The notes under the pieces: generated by a model
Databases searched by the model: none
Seen by the model: only the letters and a program-made list of their open reading frames with translations
What the model was told of the DNA's origin: nothing
In this document: positions 31,501-41,089 of the stretch, one piece after another
Numbering within the stretch: position 1 is the stretch's first letter
Layout: each line of letters opens with the position of its first letter
Program-made: the position numbers and the translations under genes
NCBI GenBank assembly: GCA_028095005.1
Contig: CM051461.1
Coordinates: 46,612,812-46,676,811, forward strand
Reading direction: 5' to 3'
Length of the DNA: 64,000 bases
Source of the DNA: Rhynchospora pubera
Taxonomy: Eukaryota; Streptophyta; Magnoliopsida; Poales; Cyperaceae

Positions 31501-32690
31501 AAATTGCATTTGAAACCAGGCACATGTAGGATATCAGATAAATAGATGTGATGATTGTTCAAGGTTATAGAGGTATTACCAATGTGATTGATGGGCAGAC
31601 CAGCACCAGAACCCACTTGAAGTGTATCAGAACCATCATAGCTGTAGAAAGAGGACAGATTATTCAAATCACTGGTGACATGATTGGTTGCACCAGAATC
31701 AAGTACCCAAGCACTGGAGTTTGCATTAGCTGATGGAATCTGAGTAGCAAAGGCCTGGAATCTTGGATTGGGTTTCCATGCAGGATCTGGCTCATACCTA
31801 AAATAGCAAAGTTTTGCTCCATGATTTGGTTTAGCACAGATCTGACATGTTACCTTTTGTCCCATCTGAGAACGAGATGAAGCATTGGGGTTTGGAGAAG
31901 TAGGGGGTTTGGCATTAGAATTGACTAGCGGAGGTGTGCTAGATTGCTTGTTAGTAAAGGGATTGGGGTTATTGTAGTTACCACGAGTCTGATTGCGATT
32001 GTACTGCCTGTAATTGGAGAAGGCAGATAGAGAGGGATCACTGGTATGATGGTTTTGCAGAAGAGATTCATGGCTCAGCAGTAAACCAGTGAAATCAGCA
32101 AAGGAAAGCTGATCAAGGTGAGTCGCAGTTGTAACAGATGTCACAAAGGACAGATAATCAGATCCAAGACCATTAAGAGTGGCAGTAATCAAATCATCAT
32201 CAGAGATAGGAGAACCGATGAATAGTAGCTCATCAGCTAGTGTACGCATGTGATTAATGAAATCAGAGCAAGAGGTACCTCCCTTTTTGGCATTTTGTAT
32301 CTGACGCTTCAGGTCTTGAAGTCTTGCTCTGGATCTACTGGAGAAGATGCGCTGAAGTGTGCTCCAGATCTCAAAGGTTGAGTTGCACGACACCACTTGA
32401 GCTTGAATTGCCTCTGTCAGAGAAGATCTGATCCAACCTAGCAAGAGTTGGTCTTGGCGATGCCATGGTAGATAATCAGGATTTGGTACAATTTGATTTG
32501 CAGCAGTTGTAATGGTTGGAGCTGGAGGTGCAGACGAGATGTGAGAGGTGAGGTTGTATCCATGGAGAATCGGGAGAACTTGTGATTTCCATGTGAGATA
32601 ATTGGATTGAGTTAGTTTTGTGGAAATTGGTAGGTTGAGAGTGACGATTGTCTCCATGGATTGGATCGGAGTAGTTGTAGTTGTCGCCAT
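28476..32690 (-). CDS. Copia gag-pol polyprotein, 1404 aa
   Basis: One frame without stops. Gag (residues 1-300) has an N-terminal UBN2-type region and a CCHC knuckle (CQICAKPNHGAKLC, about 282-295). The protease has the DSGATNHV active site (about 331). GAG-pre-integrase (WHSRLGHPS) precedes the integrase, which shows the HSDVWGPF, FIDDYSRF and SDGGTEY motifs and a PYTPQQNGVSERKH block. The reverse transcriptase shows KWVYKLKKRSDG, RLVAKGYNQ, DVQNAFLHGDL and the catalytic YVDDI. RNase H shows SDSDWAG and STEAEYRSL. This integrase-before-RT order defines Copia. The start ATG is only 19 nt inside the LTR border, directly after the primer site, and the C-terminal 20 residues are encoded by the 3' LTR. 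All expected catalytic motifs appear intact. Confidence 0.96.
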   Translation of the reverse strand: MATTTTTPIQSMETIVTLNLPISTKLTQSNYLTWKSQVLPILHGYNLTSHISSAPPAPTITTAANQIVPNPDYLPWHRQDQLLLGWIRSSLTEAIQAQVVSCNSTFEIWSTLQRIFSSRSRARLQDLKRQIQNAKKGGTSCSDFINHMRTLADELLFIGSPISDDDLITATLNGLGSDYLSFVTSVTTATHLDQLSFADFTGLLLSHESLLQNHHTSDPSLSAFSNYRQYNRNQTRGNYNNPNPFTNKQSSTPPLVNSNAKPPTSPNPNASSRSQMGQKVTCQICAKPNHGAKLCYFRYEPDPAWKPNPRFQAFATQIPSANANSSAWVLDSGATNHVTSDLNNLSSFYSYDGSDTLQVGSGAGLPINHIGNTSITLNNHHIYLSDILHVPGFKCNLISISRLLLDNPQLIIEFSSSCCLIKVLPTKNILLQVHNHQGLYSFNLSSNPSVFLGVKVSASKWHSRLGHPSSSITMDVVKKFSLPCNSNKLPVCKDCCAAKAHKLPFYPSTSCTTSPLELIHSDVWGPFPILSSNGFRYYILFIDDYSRFCWIYFLKSKDEVLSTFTKFKAQVENILNTKIKILRSDGGTEYKPITIHFPAIVHQTTCPYTPQQNGVSERKHRHLVELAIANMQHAQIPSKYWDEILASITYLVNRLPNNNHQIPYTKLFNKDPDYSLLKTLGCLCFPYTRQYTSNKLEPRAQPCIFLGYAASQKGYRCLHLPTNRIFISRHVQFDEESFPFRDHQQQATEASPYQLFSLPILQPTSSQPNNSNSNFVGPLPFPTNISPDRQTPLLPAVSNRNHITSTPTTPPSVDHVSLTPSTSNTTPQPPVPSTSSQLTAHPMTTRTKDNTRKSKTFPNHITFLTSTSNDEPTSFSKANMLLPWRQAMADEIDALARNNTWLLVPPPINHPIIGCKWVYKLKKRSDGTVERHKARLVAKGYNQVEGIDFFETYSPVVRPATIRLLLSIAISSGWSIKQLDVQNAFLHGDLKEEVYMHQPPGFIDATHPNYVCKLNKSLYGLKQAPRAWFQKLSNTLIQSGFTPSQYDPSLFISTSHGHTTYILIYVDDILMLGSNSELLNTYVTHLQSHFALKDLGYIHYFLGIEAVRNAQGLLLNQSQYIENILVRTNMLSAKPCMTPMATYVTLSRDDSKPFSDPQLFRSTVGALQYATLTRPDIAFSVNKCSQFMHSPTENQWIAVKRILRYLKGTITLGLQIHSKSSLSMHAYSDSDWAGSLDDRRSTSGFCLFLGRNLISWSSRKQQTVSRSSTEAEYRSLALTCAEILWLQNILKELHISVSEPPTLWCDNIGATFLASNPSFHARTKHIEIDYHFVRERVVNKEVTARFLCSADQLADVLTKPLPTTRHRFLTSKLNVVLNTLACGGYNDTAMDKSSSTSNGQATEE

Positions 32691-32695
32691 TGTCA

Positions 32696-32709
32696 GGCTC
32701 TTGATACCA
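32696..32709 (-). other. Copia primer-binding site
   Basis: Minus-strand TGGTATCAAGAGCC directly abuts the 5' LTR end. It resembles the complement of the initiator-Met tRNA 3' end, with one extra A relative to the usual TGGTATCAGAGCC. Confidence 0.85.
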
Positions 32710-32930
32710 TGTAGAAAGGTACAAAGGAGAAGATGAAGAAAAGTATTTTATTATTCTGTTTCTTGTTTTTTTTACAATGTACAGGAGAATGTATTTATAG
32801 GGAATCAATTGAGTACAGTTACAGACGCTACCTAAAACAGTTATCTAAGCTAGTAGCCTCTGCTGCAGATTATTCTTCAGTAGCCTGTCCATTTGATGTA
32901 CTACTGGATTTGTCCATTGCTGTGTCATTA
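32710..32930 (-). repeat. Copia 5' LTR
   Basis: 221 bp. I found no difference from the 3' LTR when reading both. It should carry the promoter and the poly(A) signals. Confidence 0.93.
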
Positions 32931-32935
32931 AATAA

Positions 32936-33912
32936 TCTTCTTTTACAAAATGAGCAAAATATAAAACTCAATTAGTTCCAAATAAATCATAGAAATCTCT
33001 ATAAATGACAAAATCGGGGAGATGTCAAATGAAGATATGCAAGGTGTGATATCATCAAACTCAAAGTTCAGATAAAAAATATATATATATGGCTTATTAA
33101 ATAAGAAACATAGTACAGTCTCAGACGATTTATTCACCATCTAATCGGATTTAGCAAATAAATAATTGTTCAAGATTGAAAAGTACAGTATGCATGATGA
33201 TGCGTAATTGCGTACTGATTTCGATTAGTCGGCTGACACGGTATTCCTCAACAATCAAGGTAAAATATGGATAGTTGAAAACTTGAAGCCGTCAGAATGA
33301 CCAGGTAAAATGGTAAATGATAAGATAGTCTTTTACAGTAATGTTTCGTTTTTCATAAAGGAACTCAGAGTCCACCAACTCCGTACATATGTTTTTCTTC
33401 GGAAATTGATTAACACCATGCACAAAACGCCATCGCTTGTCATGGTTGATAGCGCTTTCTTGCGAGTGGTCTCCTCACCTATCCAATGCGCCTGTTTTTT
33501 TTTCCACTCTGTTATTTTAAGTGTTCATTTTATTAGATATAAATATTCACTTTCTATTATAATTGTTCACTATGTTTAATATATTTATTTTATTTTTTCT
33601 ATTTCTTATCCAATCGTTTATTTCTTCCCATTCCAAAGGCCTAACATAAGGTGTCCGAAGTTCAGAATTCCCGTTCGGCCCAAAACGATTTATGTTAATT
33701 CCTACAACTACACGCAAAGAAGTATTAGGCCCGTGAAAAGTACATTTTGGGAAAAGATTAACACTGAACTCTTTTGGGCTCTTTATATATAAAGTGGGCC
33801 TGAGTAATTAGACTAGCCTAGTTGACCAGGTGTGATATACGCCATCCATTAAAAAATCAATTGGACTATTTTGAATGGTCTGGTGCAAAAATCCAGCGTA
33901 CACCAATTTTCA
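32936..33912. other. Intergenic
   Basis: No supported gene. A short (TA)n occurs at about 33079-33090. GTGTTCAnTTT-like words appear from 33520 to 33580. Confidence 0.5.
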
Positions 33913-34265
33913 CTGACGTCATCAAAATCGCTCGCTGACGTCATCACAATTTTTTTAAAAAATTGCACGCTGACGTCATCAAAATGAGAGGTTTTGTGTT
34001 TAGTTAAACAATTCAAGGGATCATTTAAATCTAGTTAAGTGTTCAGTTGGATGCCTTATTAAAATAAGACAAATAAGTCTTTGTGTTTAGTTAAACAACT
34101 CAAGGGATGAGTTAATTCTATTTAAGTGTTCGATTAAAAAGCTAAGCTTCAAGAAAGCATATTAAAAAGTTTTTCTTGTTCAATTAAATCGTTCAAGGGA
34201 TGAGTTATTTGCACTTATGTGTTCAATTAAATATATTCTGAATTTGACGTTTCGATAATTATAAA
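33913..34265. repeat. TGACGTCA palindromes and tandem AAGGGAT repeats
   Basis: Three TGACGTCA palindromes (33914-33921, 33936-33943, 33971-33978), each in a CTGACGTCATC context. Three diverged repeats of about 85-90 bp follow, marked by GTTTAGTTAAAC, TCAAGGGAT and AAGTGTTC. The mirror arrangement is at 2300-2704. Interpreted as one end of a transposon family. Confidence 0.55.
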
Positions 34266-34864
34266 ACAATAAAATATCATACAAATTCTGACTATAATCC
34301 AATCACATGCGCAAAAGAAGTAAACAATTGTAACAACAAAATTACCAGTTTTTCATAATTCATCAGTTTTAACAACAAAAAAAACTAAAAACACAGAAAT
34401 ACAACTACAATTCAATTTTCATCAAATTAATACAAATTTTTTAGGAGAACAGCCCGACGACTCCAACCATAACATTAACAGAGCACAAACCTGTTAAAAA
34501 TTGAGAATAAACATTAACAAATATAAAATGTTAACAGCATTATAATCGTTGCATTACTAACAAAAATGGATAGAATAGAATATGTTTAAACACTAACTTG
34601 TGCATTGCAGAAACTAACTGAACGCATACGATAACTAACTACTCCATTACGAAAATTAACTGAACATTTATAACACTTAAATGAACACGAAACTAACTTC
34701 TCATTAATTTTAACTAAACCTAATCTACTACAAGTACGCATCAATCTTTATTATGCATGATGAACACTTCATTTACTAAATTGAACACTTATTTCTTGTA
34801 TCTGAACATCATTGATAACATAACTCTAATAACTACAAAACAAGTCAACTACATAATTGTAGCC

Positions 34865-35012
34865 TTATTTTCATATGTCGTGTCAACAATATGATCCCTT
34901 ATTCCAATATTAGTATCCCTCGATATAACAATATGATATCTTATTTTCATATCTCGTGTCAACAATATAGTCCCTTATTCCAACATACGTATCCCTAGAT
35001 ATAACAATGTCT
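34865..35012. repeat. 76-bp tandem repeat, two copies
   Basis: Copy 1 (34865-34940) and copy 2 (from 34941) both read TTATTTTCATATnTCGTGTC and continue with CAACAATAT and CCCTTATTCCAA. They differ at several sites. Confidence 0.85.
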
Positions 35013-35090
35013 CTATAAAGATTAGGAGAAATCTCATAACATAGCAAGCTACGCACAAACCACCACAAACTAATCCTAAACAAGTAAAGA

Positions 35091-35220
35091 TTTTTTTTTT
35101 TTGATGAACAGCCAGTAGGCATGAAATTAAACATAGAAAACTAATACAAAGTTTCCTCCTAATAACAACGAAAAAATACTGCCTGGTGCCTGAAAAGCCA
35201 AAGCTACATCTTACCTACTA
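35091..35220 (-). mobile_element. Candidate LINE/SINE 3' end, reversed
   Basis: A 13-T run followed by GATGAACAGCCAGTAGGC reads, on the minus strand, as a retroposon 3' end with a poly(A) tail preceded by a small GCC/GGC stem. The 5' limit and a target duplication were not found. Confidence 0.35.
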
Positions 35221-35343
35221 ATACAGGAAAAATAAAGAAAAAAGGAAAAGTAATAAACCCGACACGGACAAAAGTTCAGATCCTAAAGATAATAAAACAA
35301 GAAAATATCTAAAATCTGAACAAACAATGGCGAAATTAAGTAC

Positions 35344-35470
35344 CTCGGCAGCAAGATACTCAAAAAACAGCGGCAAGGTAGACTGGAGCATGAGAACCAA
35401 CGCGCTTGGCGTCGATTTTTGCGGCTATCTCTTTCGCCGTGTGCTTCTTGGGCTTCGCCTTCCCCGTCAC
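35344..35470 (-). pseudogene. Chimera of a ZNF706-like N-terminus and a histone H2A exon fragment
   Basis: Read from 35470 leftwards, 21 codons give TGKAKPKKHTAKEIAAKIDA after a GTG where an ATG is expected. This matches the start of a small conserved plant protein resembling zinc finger protein 706 (recalled, not searched). The next codons switch in frame to KRVGSHAPVYLAAV and then, after a one-base shift in a run of six T, EYLAAE. That is the alpha-2/alpha-3 part of canonical histone H2A, ending at GAG|GTACTTAA, the usual intron position in plant H2A genes. The missing ATG and the frameshift make it non-coding as read. Exon shuffling by a transposon is the likely origin. Confidence 0.6.
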
Positions 35471-35499
35471 TCTCTCTAGGATTAGAATTGCTTGAGAGG

Positions 35500-36553
35500 A
35501 GGCAACGAAACCCTAACCCTTCAAGACGGAGGCGCATCGCCAGTGCGAAGAGGTGGTACGAAGAGATACGAAGAGAGAGAGACGGCTCTGTTATATCGCT
35601 GAGAGAAAGGGGTTGTCTCGCTGGATATCTGAATGTCACGTGACTATCACGTGAAAGGGATGGATGGTATGAATGATAATTTGTCAGATGGTAGATACCA
35701 ATTACCCTAATTGACAGAGTACCAGTGTACCACAATTTCAACCATTTTCCCTTTCTTTCTTCTTTGTTATCCCTTTTCTTTTTCCTTTTCATCAGGTGCC
35801 TAATATAGGCTTTATTAAAAAAGACTAAAGTCAAAATCAGGAGAACGTATGGTTAATATTATTCAGCGGTCACTACTTTAATTATGCCCATATCACTTTT
35901 TGGAAGTCAATCAGCTTTTCACCTGTTTTATAAAGTTACTCCATAACCTTTCTCAAAAGATCAATGCTGTCATTATCCATGTTACCTAAGACAAAAATGA
36001 AGTTACTGCTATCCATATTTTTTTGACAAAATTTCCTGTTCAAAAGATTTACACACCGCACGTTTTTTGCGGTATAGATTCCTTCTTAAATCAAATTGAG
36101 AGCTAAATGATCTGACGGAATAGATCAAAGTTAGTTAATAGGTTTGTGATTTGGTGAAATGTTTTCTGCACCTTAGGAGAATTACACTGATGCATTAAAA
36201 GTTTCAAATACTGTCTTCTAGTACTTTAATTTTTTGTTTACCTTGCCAACGGGCTTTCAGTAACCAAAAAAACACAAAATGTTTAGCTTAGTATGAATTG
36301 CTTCTGAGACAACCTTCACAAAAAGAATGCATCATTTGTGTATTACAAAATATATATACAAGACAGAGTAATATGTTATCTATAGACCATTTTCAAGCTG
36401 GTATGCAGAGCAGGCTTGAGCAGAGACAGAAGGCTGCACCAACTTCTCTCTCCTCAATTTTCAGCTCTACAATTGAACGATGTTTCTATTTATCAACTAT
36501 CTATATATACTGAAATTTAATGTCTAAAGAGATCTAGTCTAATTTATTCTGTT
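35500..36553. other. Intergenic, 3' flank of the GAUT gene
   Basis: No supported gene. Minus-strand sequence upstream of the chimera (35480-35650) is GC-richer and leader-like (CCCTAATCCT, CTCTC), perhaps captured with it. Confidence 0.45.
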
Positions 36554-39500
36554 CTATCTTGTGCTCCATCCTATGACGGCGCAACTTCTGAGGAATTCAT
36601 TTGTGCTGTTCAGGTGGGCCCGCCACAATTCATGTGTGCCTGGGTACCCAATCTCAAGCCATGGTTTGGCAGGTCCATTGAAATGTAAGACTGCATTCGA
36701 TATTAATTGGCCTGGAGCTGGTTTATTCCAACCTAAATCTGACACAAGCCATGAAGAATCGACTGCTTGCGTGAACCCATCAAAAGCTAGCAATGCTGGA
36801 GGCAGAGATCCCAACGGCCACAGCATGAACTCAGATTCCCGATTCTACAATACATGAAATTAAAATATAAATTGCAATATTTTAGAAGTGCACAATAGAG
36901 TCAGGTGGCCCAATGTTTGAGACTAATCTCTGATATAATAGCTCATTTGCAAACTATTCAAAAACTCGCTTCAATAAGTTTTGCTTGCCAAGAGACGTAT
37001 AGGTAAAATTCACCTACCTTTTTTAGCCAGAACTGATATGACTCAGTGATGTTGCTTTGTCTCCAAGCCTGTAAATCAAAAATATTTACACCCCAGGACC
37101 ATGCGCATTTATCCTTTTCTGAGCCAAGTGGTGTATTCAATATAATTGGGTTTGAAAAATTTAAGTAATTGTCTAGTCTCTTGTCAGGGTCAATACAAAG
37201 TGTGGTGTCATCTTCAGTTTGACTGACATTGACAGCTGAACCAATCACATTGTCTCTGAGATCCAGCTTATATAACTCAGCCAGATCACACTGTACCACC
37301 ACATCATCCTCTAATAAGATCACCTTTCTTAGCTTAGGAAAGAACTGAAAATTAAACAAATGCAAAATAATCATGATAACAATAAGTTAGGTCTCATATA
37401 TACCAGTGATATACTTGTATATAATTGTCTTGTTTGATATTACTTTTGTTAAATATGCCTACTACTTTCTCTTATTAGCTATTAACATCTATACTTTGGG
37501 ACAGTTGGAATTGTAAGGGGAAAAAAAGGGATACATCTTACCTCTGGGAGATGCATCTTTAGATAATTCAGCAAAGAATAAGTACTTGGTTTCAAACTCT
37601 CAAGCCATTTAACCTCCCGCTCAACCCCGCCATATCGACCATACACTGATTTACTCAGTCGGACCTCCTTTATGGTCTCCACAACAGATGGAAACCTGGT
37701 TGACAAATCAAATTGGTGCAGCCCCTTAACCTCAACCACAGCCGGGTAGACCTGGTGCAGTGCAAACCAAGCATGCATAGCGAAGTATGTTTTCTTATCA
37801 GTAATAATGTGAAAAACCAAATTTTGAGGACATTTCGAATGTTTTATTGTTGAGGAGACAACAACAGAGGCAGCGAGTATGTTGTCAGTCAAGAGAGCTA
37901 TATGAATATATGACGTGTTGGTTAGGCGGGAAACTTGATGGGATTCTGGCAAGGAGGATCTTGCAAGGGAGTTAATTGAATATTCTTCAGCCAGCAGCAG
38001 TGTAAGGCAATGAAGAGATTTTGGAATGGAGGATGAGGCCAGCTGGCGATAGAAGGATGATCGGAGCCTTGAAGATCGTGCCTTGTTTTCCATGTGAAGT
38101 ATCTGATCAGTTTCAGGAGGATAAAAAAATCACAGTAAAAATTTGGATACAAGTACATGAATTTATGAATTAAGAACCCTTTTAAAAAGTCTCAACTATG
38201 CTTCGATAGTATTTTAGTTTTATTTTTCCTTTTTAGGAATTAGCAATTCATATTTCTTTTGTAGTAAAAATGTTATTTAATTTATTATTATATGTATTCA
38301 AAAGTTGCTAACATGATTAAATTTCCACATTACAAAGTTGTAGTTAATTAAAAAGTTATCTATGTGCTTTTCTTTTTATTTAACAGGTAAATACAGGAAC
38401 AAATGCCAAATCAAGGACAATTATTAACTGTAACAATCATTATTGTTAAACAAAGGCTAAGAGAGAATTTCTATAGTAATAATCGGTTCATTAACTGTAA
38501 CAAACAATGTATACCGGGAAACAAAATATTTTGACATTAAAAGGAACAAATAATAGAAAAATTACAATACCATGGCTTTGATTTTCAACACGAAAGTAGT
38601 CATGTCGAGTTTATCATCCGCCGAAATAGAATGCAACTCAGCAACGAGCCCCTCTAAACTGTCCGGCGCAGATTCAACCGTTGCTCTGTTCAACTCAATA
38701 TCATCTACCCCTGTTCTTCTCCATTCAGCTCCAAGCTCCTGTTTATTAAATTTTCCGCATTCAAAGAAACCCAAATAAATCTGAGTGAGAAGAAACTCTG
38801 TGGCTGGATCTAAATCAGTTGAGAAAAAAACAACAAAGGAAACATTTGTCCCCTCTACAGATCAGTATGTCCATTCACGAGCAGTTCCAGGTGCAACCAA
38901 ATTTTATCCTTTCACCTTACGTCATCCTGGGCAGATCCTTTGTGGCCTATTTTTAAGGTAGTTTTTCCAATTGTATAATGAGTCAAATGGCGACACCAAA
39001 ACACACACATTCAGGCCACAAATATTTTCATAATTACCTTTACAAGTAACAACCCCACCCGTGAATTGCTCCAAATAATAATTTCAGATAGATCATAGCC
39101 GCAATTCAGGCAGTTTAATACTTTTGTCACATTTTATCTCTTCACTCCAGACATTTATTCCCATTCGAAAATAGTAAATCTGGCACAGTTAAAAAAAGAC
39201 AAAAGAAGTAAAGAACCATAACTAACCAAACTACCATACTCAGTTACTCACCACTGATGGATCTCCTTCTCCAATCAAACTCCAGCTCAGGCAACCTGAA
39301 TCAATCAATCAATCAATCATTCAATCATTACCAAACTAAGAATCAAATCTAAATTAACCAAAGGAAACCATGAATTGGATTGAATGAATAACTCACTGAT
39401 GGAAGAACAGATTGAAGCGCCGGCTTCGAGAGCAAGGAATGTCGTGCGAACGAACAAGAGAGGCAAGAGAATGCCAGCGAGGAGCGCGGTGGGGACCACG

Positions 39501-39562
39501 GCGCGCGAAAAGTAGCGCCTGTTCGACTTCGCTAGTGCTTCCGATGAGATCTGCCCCTTCAT
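36554..39562 (-). CDS. Galacturonosyltransferase, GT8 (GAUT15-like), 6 exons
   Basis: Exons on the minus strand: 39397-39562, 39252-39295, 38571-38738, 37542-38102, 37018-37344, 36554-36844. All borders are GT...AG with matching phases, giving 518 aa. The start is the ATG at 39562 (MKGQISSEALAKS); the GTG further up is not credible. Residues about 21-45 are a membrane anchor, so it is a type II Golgi protein. The stem region (ELGAEWRRTG…) is followed by the GT8 domain: IPKSLHCLTLLLAEEY, SYIHIALLTDNILAASVV, FHIITDKKTYFAMHAWF, VEVKGLHQFD, SLLNYLKMHLPE, VILLEDDVVVQCDL, WGVNIFDLQAWR, GSLPPALLAF and HFNGPAKPWLEIGYPG. Known of the family: pectin (homogalacturonan) or related glycan synthesis from UDP-GalA. 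Oddity: the metal-binding DDD reads E325-D-D. The GAUT15-like label is my best match from memory. Confidence 0.93.
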
Positions 39563-40037
39563 TTTTTGCGCCAATTCGTGCCAATTCAGTGTCACTGGTC
39601 AGTGTGTGTGTGTCTTTCTCAAATTTCGAAAAATTGAAGAGAAAATGATGGAGATAGAGAGAGAAGAAGCGCGTGACAGAAAGCGGGACTAGTTCGCGGT
39701 TCATCTAGTTATGGATTTGCGGGGAGGTGAAGTTACTGTTCTGCCCCTGAGAAATGTGTTATTGGCAACCAAAGGCCACCGACAGATGGGCGAAAGGGAC
39801 CGGTTCTTTTCCTCTAAATGATTCTCTGTTTCATCTGTATCACTAGAAATCGTGTGGTTCATCACTGACCATAGACGAAAAGGTTGAAATGACTCGCAAC
39901 ACAATAGTGTACGTAAGAAAAGGTTGCAGTTTATTTGGTTCGCTTGATTGGATTTGTCTTACAAGTTGGAGCGGTTAATAATTGGTTAAAAGGGACCCAA
40001 ATCGGACCCTGAAGTCTACAGAATTTTGGTTTGGATC
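39563..40037. other. 5' flank of the GAUT gene
   Basis: Leader and promoter region with GA-rich/CT-rich stretches. No other gene. Confidence 0.45.
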
Positions 40038-40107
40038 AACTGTTGATTATCGCTTTTTTTTTTTTTTTTTTTTTGAGGGTTGGCTTATGCCAAACTGTTG
40101 ATTGTCG
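40038..40107 (-). mobile_element. Ultra-short retroposon: hairpin plus poly(A), 40 nt
   Basis: Direct duplication AACTGTTGATTATCG (40038-40052) and AACTGTTGATTGTCG (40093-40107), 14 of 15 identical, bracket a 40-nt insert: C, 21 T, then GAGGGTTGGCTTATGCC. On the minus strand this is a stem TTGGC/GCCAA (loop TTAT) followed by poly(A). No other body is present. Confidence 0.65.
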
Positions 40108-40502
40108 TTATTAGTAGGCAAATAAGCACCACAAGCATGAGACTGAGATTTGATGGTCAGATATTTCATGGAATTGACTGATGATTAAATAGTATTAACA
40201 CTATGAAATTGAGTACTTCATTGCTTTCGGATGCCATAGCGAATTTTTATATGGGTGGTCTAAACATAAACCAATAATGTAAAAATTATTGAAAAAAATT
40301 AACACTTTAAAAGTAATTTAAATATGCTCATCGAGGCTCGAGCCCAATTATCACAGAAATATTTTTTTTTTTTATAGACATGATACACGATGAGGCAATT
40401 TACAAAAATCCATGTATATGACAAAATTTCCTTGGACTAAAACTTCATAACAGATGTAACAAATTTTGTATCAGTTAGCATAAAATTAAAAATTCAACTT
40501 AT

Positions 40503-40577
40503 TTTTTGAAGGTTGGTTTTTTTTTTTAACCAAAAGCTCCCCAAGCAGGGGAACCAATTTTTTTTGAAAGTTGGTTT
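40503..40577 (-). mobile_element. Ultra-short retroposon: hairpin plus poly(A)
   Basis: TTTTTGAAGGTTGGTTT (40503-40519) and TTTTTGAAAGTTGGTTT (40561-40577) match at 16 of 17. Between them lie T-rich sequence and AACCAAAAGCTCCCC, AAGCA, GGGGAACC, that is a TCCCC/GGGGA hairpin next to the reversed poly(A). Confidence 0.55.
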
Positions 40578-41014
40578 GAAACCAACAATTTTGTTATAAG
40601 AAATTTGAAAATAAATGCTCTTTTCGTGAATCGAACCAAGAACCACTTGGCTGCGGAATAGAGAGAAACCATTGGGTCAAACAATCTAGCTTTAAAAATT
40701 AAGCTTAAAGTAGTACCGAACATTATTTATGAAATATTCTCAAAAGACGTAGAAAAGAAATTTGCCATACGAGGTTTGAAAAATACTCATTAAGTTTTAA
40801 AGTTAACTTTATAAACTATTTGACAAAAATAATAAATAAGCAATTTTTTTTTTTGTTTTAGAGAGAAGCGAGCTAATATTCGATATAACTAGAACCATCG
40901 TGCCATAATGATAACGATTGCGGATGTGTAGTGTGTTTGCCATTAGCACCAAACCTTCTGATCCATCACATTCAAATCCAAATCAGAAAAGGATTTTCAA
41001 CTTTGAAATCACCA
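40578..41014. other. Intergenic
   Basis: No gene. 40620-40690 contains tRNA-like words (ATCGAACCAAGAACC), but no cloverleaf can be built. Confidence 0.45.
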
Positions 41015-41089
41015 ATTTATCATAGTAGGCGTAGCCCCTTTTTTTTTTTTTTTTTTTTGATAGAAGCCCGTATGCATTTATCATAGTAG
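41015..41089 (-). mobile_element. Ultra-short retroposon, 47 nt insert
   Basis: A perfect 14-bp duplication ATTTATCATAGTAG (41015-41028, 41076-41089) encloses GCGTAGCCCC, 20 T and GATAGAAGCCCGTATGC. The ten bases between the T run and the left duplication are unusual for a simple poly(A)-ended insert. Confidence 0.6.

Larger units (their letters stand above)
28316..32930 (-). mobile_element. Intact Ty1/Copia LTR retrotransposon, 4615 bp
   Basis: Two 221-bp LTRs (28316-28536 and 32710-32930) read as identical. A 5-bp target duplication AATAA flanks the element (28311-28315, 32931-32935). A primer-binding site TGGTATCAAGAGCC follows the 5' LTR and a purine tract (GTGGGGGGTA) precedes the 3' LTR. 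One unbroken gag-pol frame fills the inside. The short LTRs, compact size and gag wording suggest the Ale/Retrofit lineage; that assignment is inference. Confidence 0.96.

Noticed and set aside
34865..35012. CRISPR-like array
   Set aside because: Only two diverged tandem units without spacers, in a eukaryotic genome.
35283..35834. 183-aa open frame on the minus strand
   Set aside because: It is in the wrong frame relative to the H2A and ZNF706-like pieces and has no recognisable content.
39563..39595. Upstream extension of GAUT exon 1
   Set aside because: It begins with GTG and adds residues unlike the family; the ATG at 39562 is preferred.
40620..40700. Possible tRNA remnant (ATCGAACC wording)
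   Set aside because: No cloverleaf, anticodon arm or A/B boxes in order.
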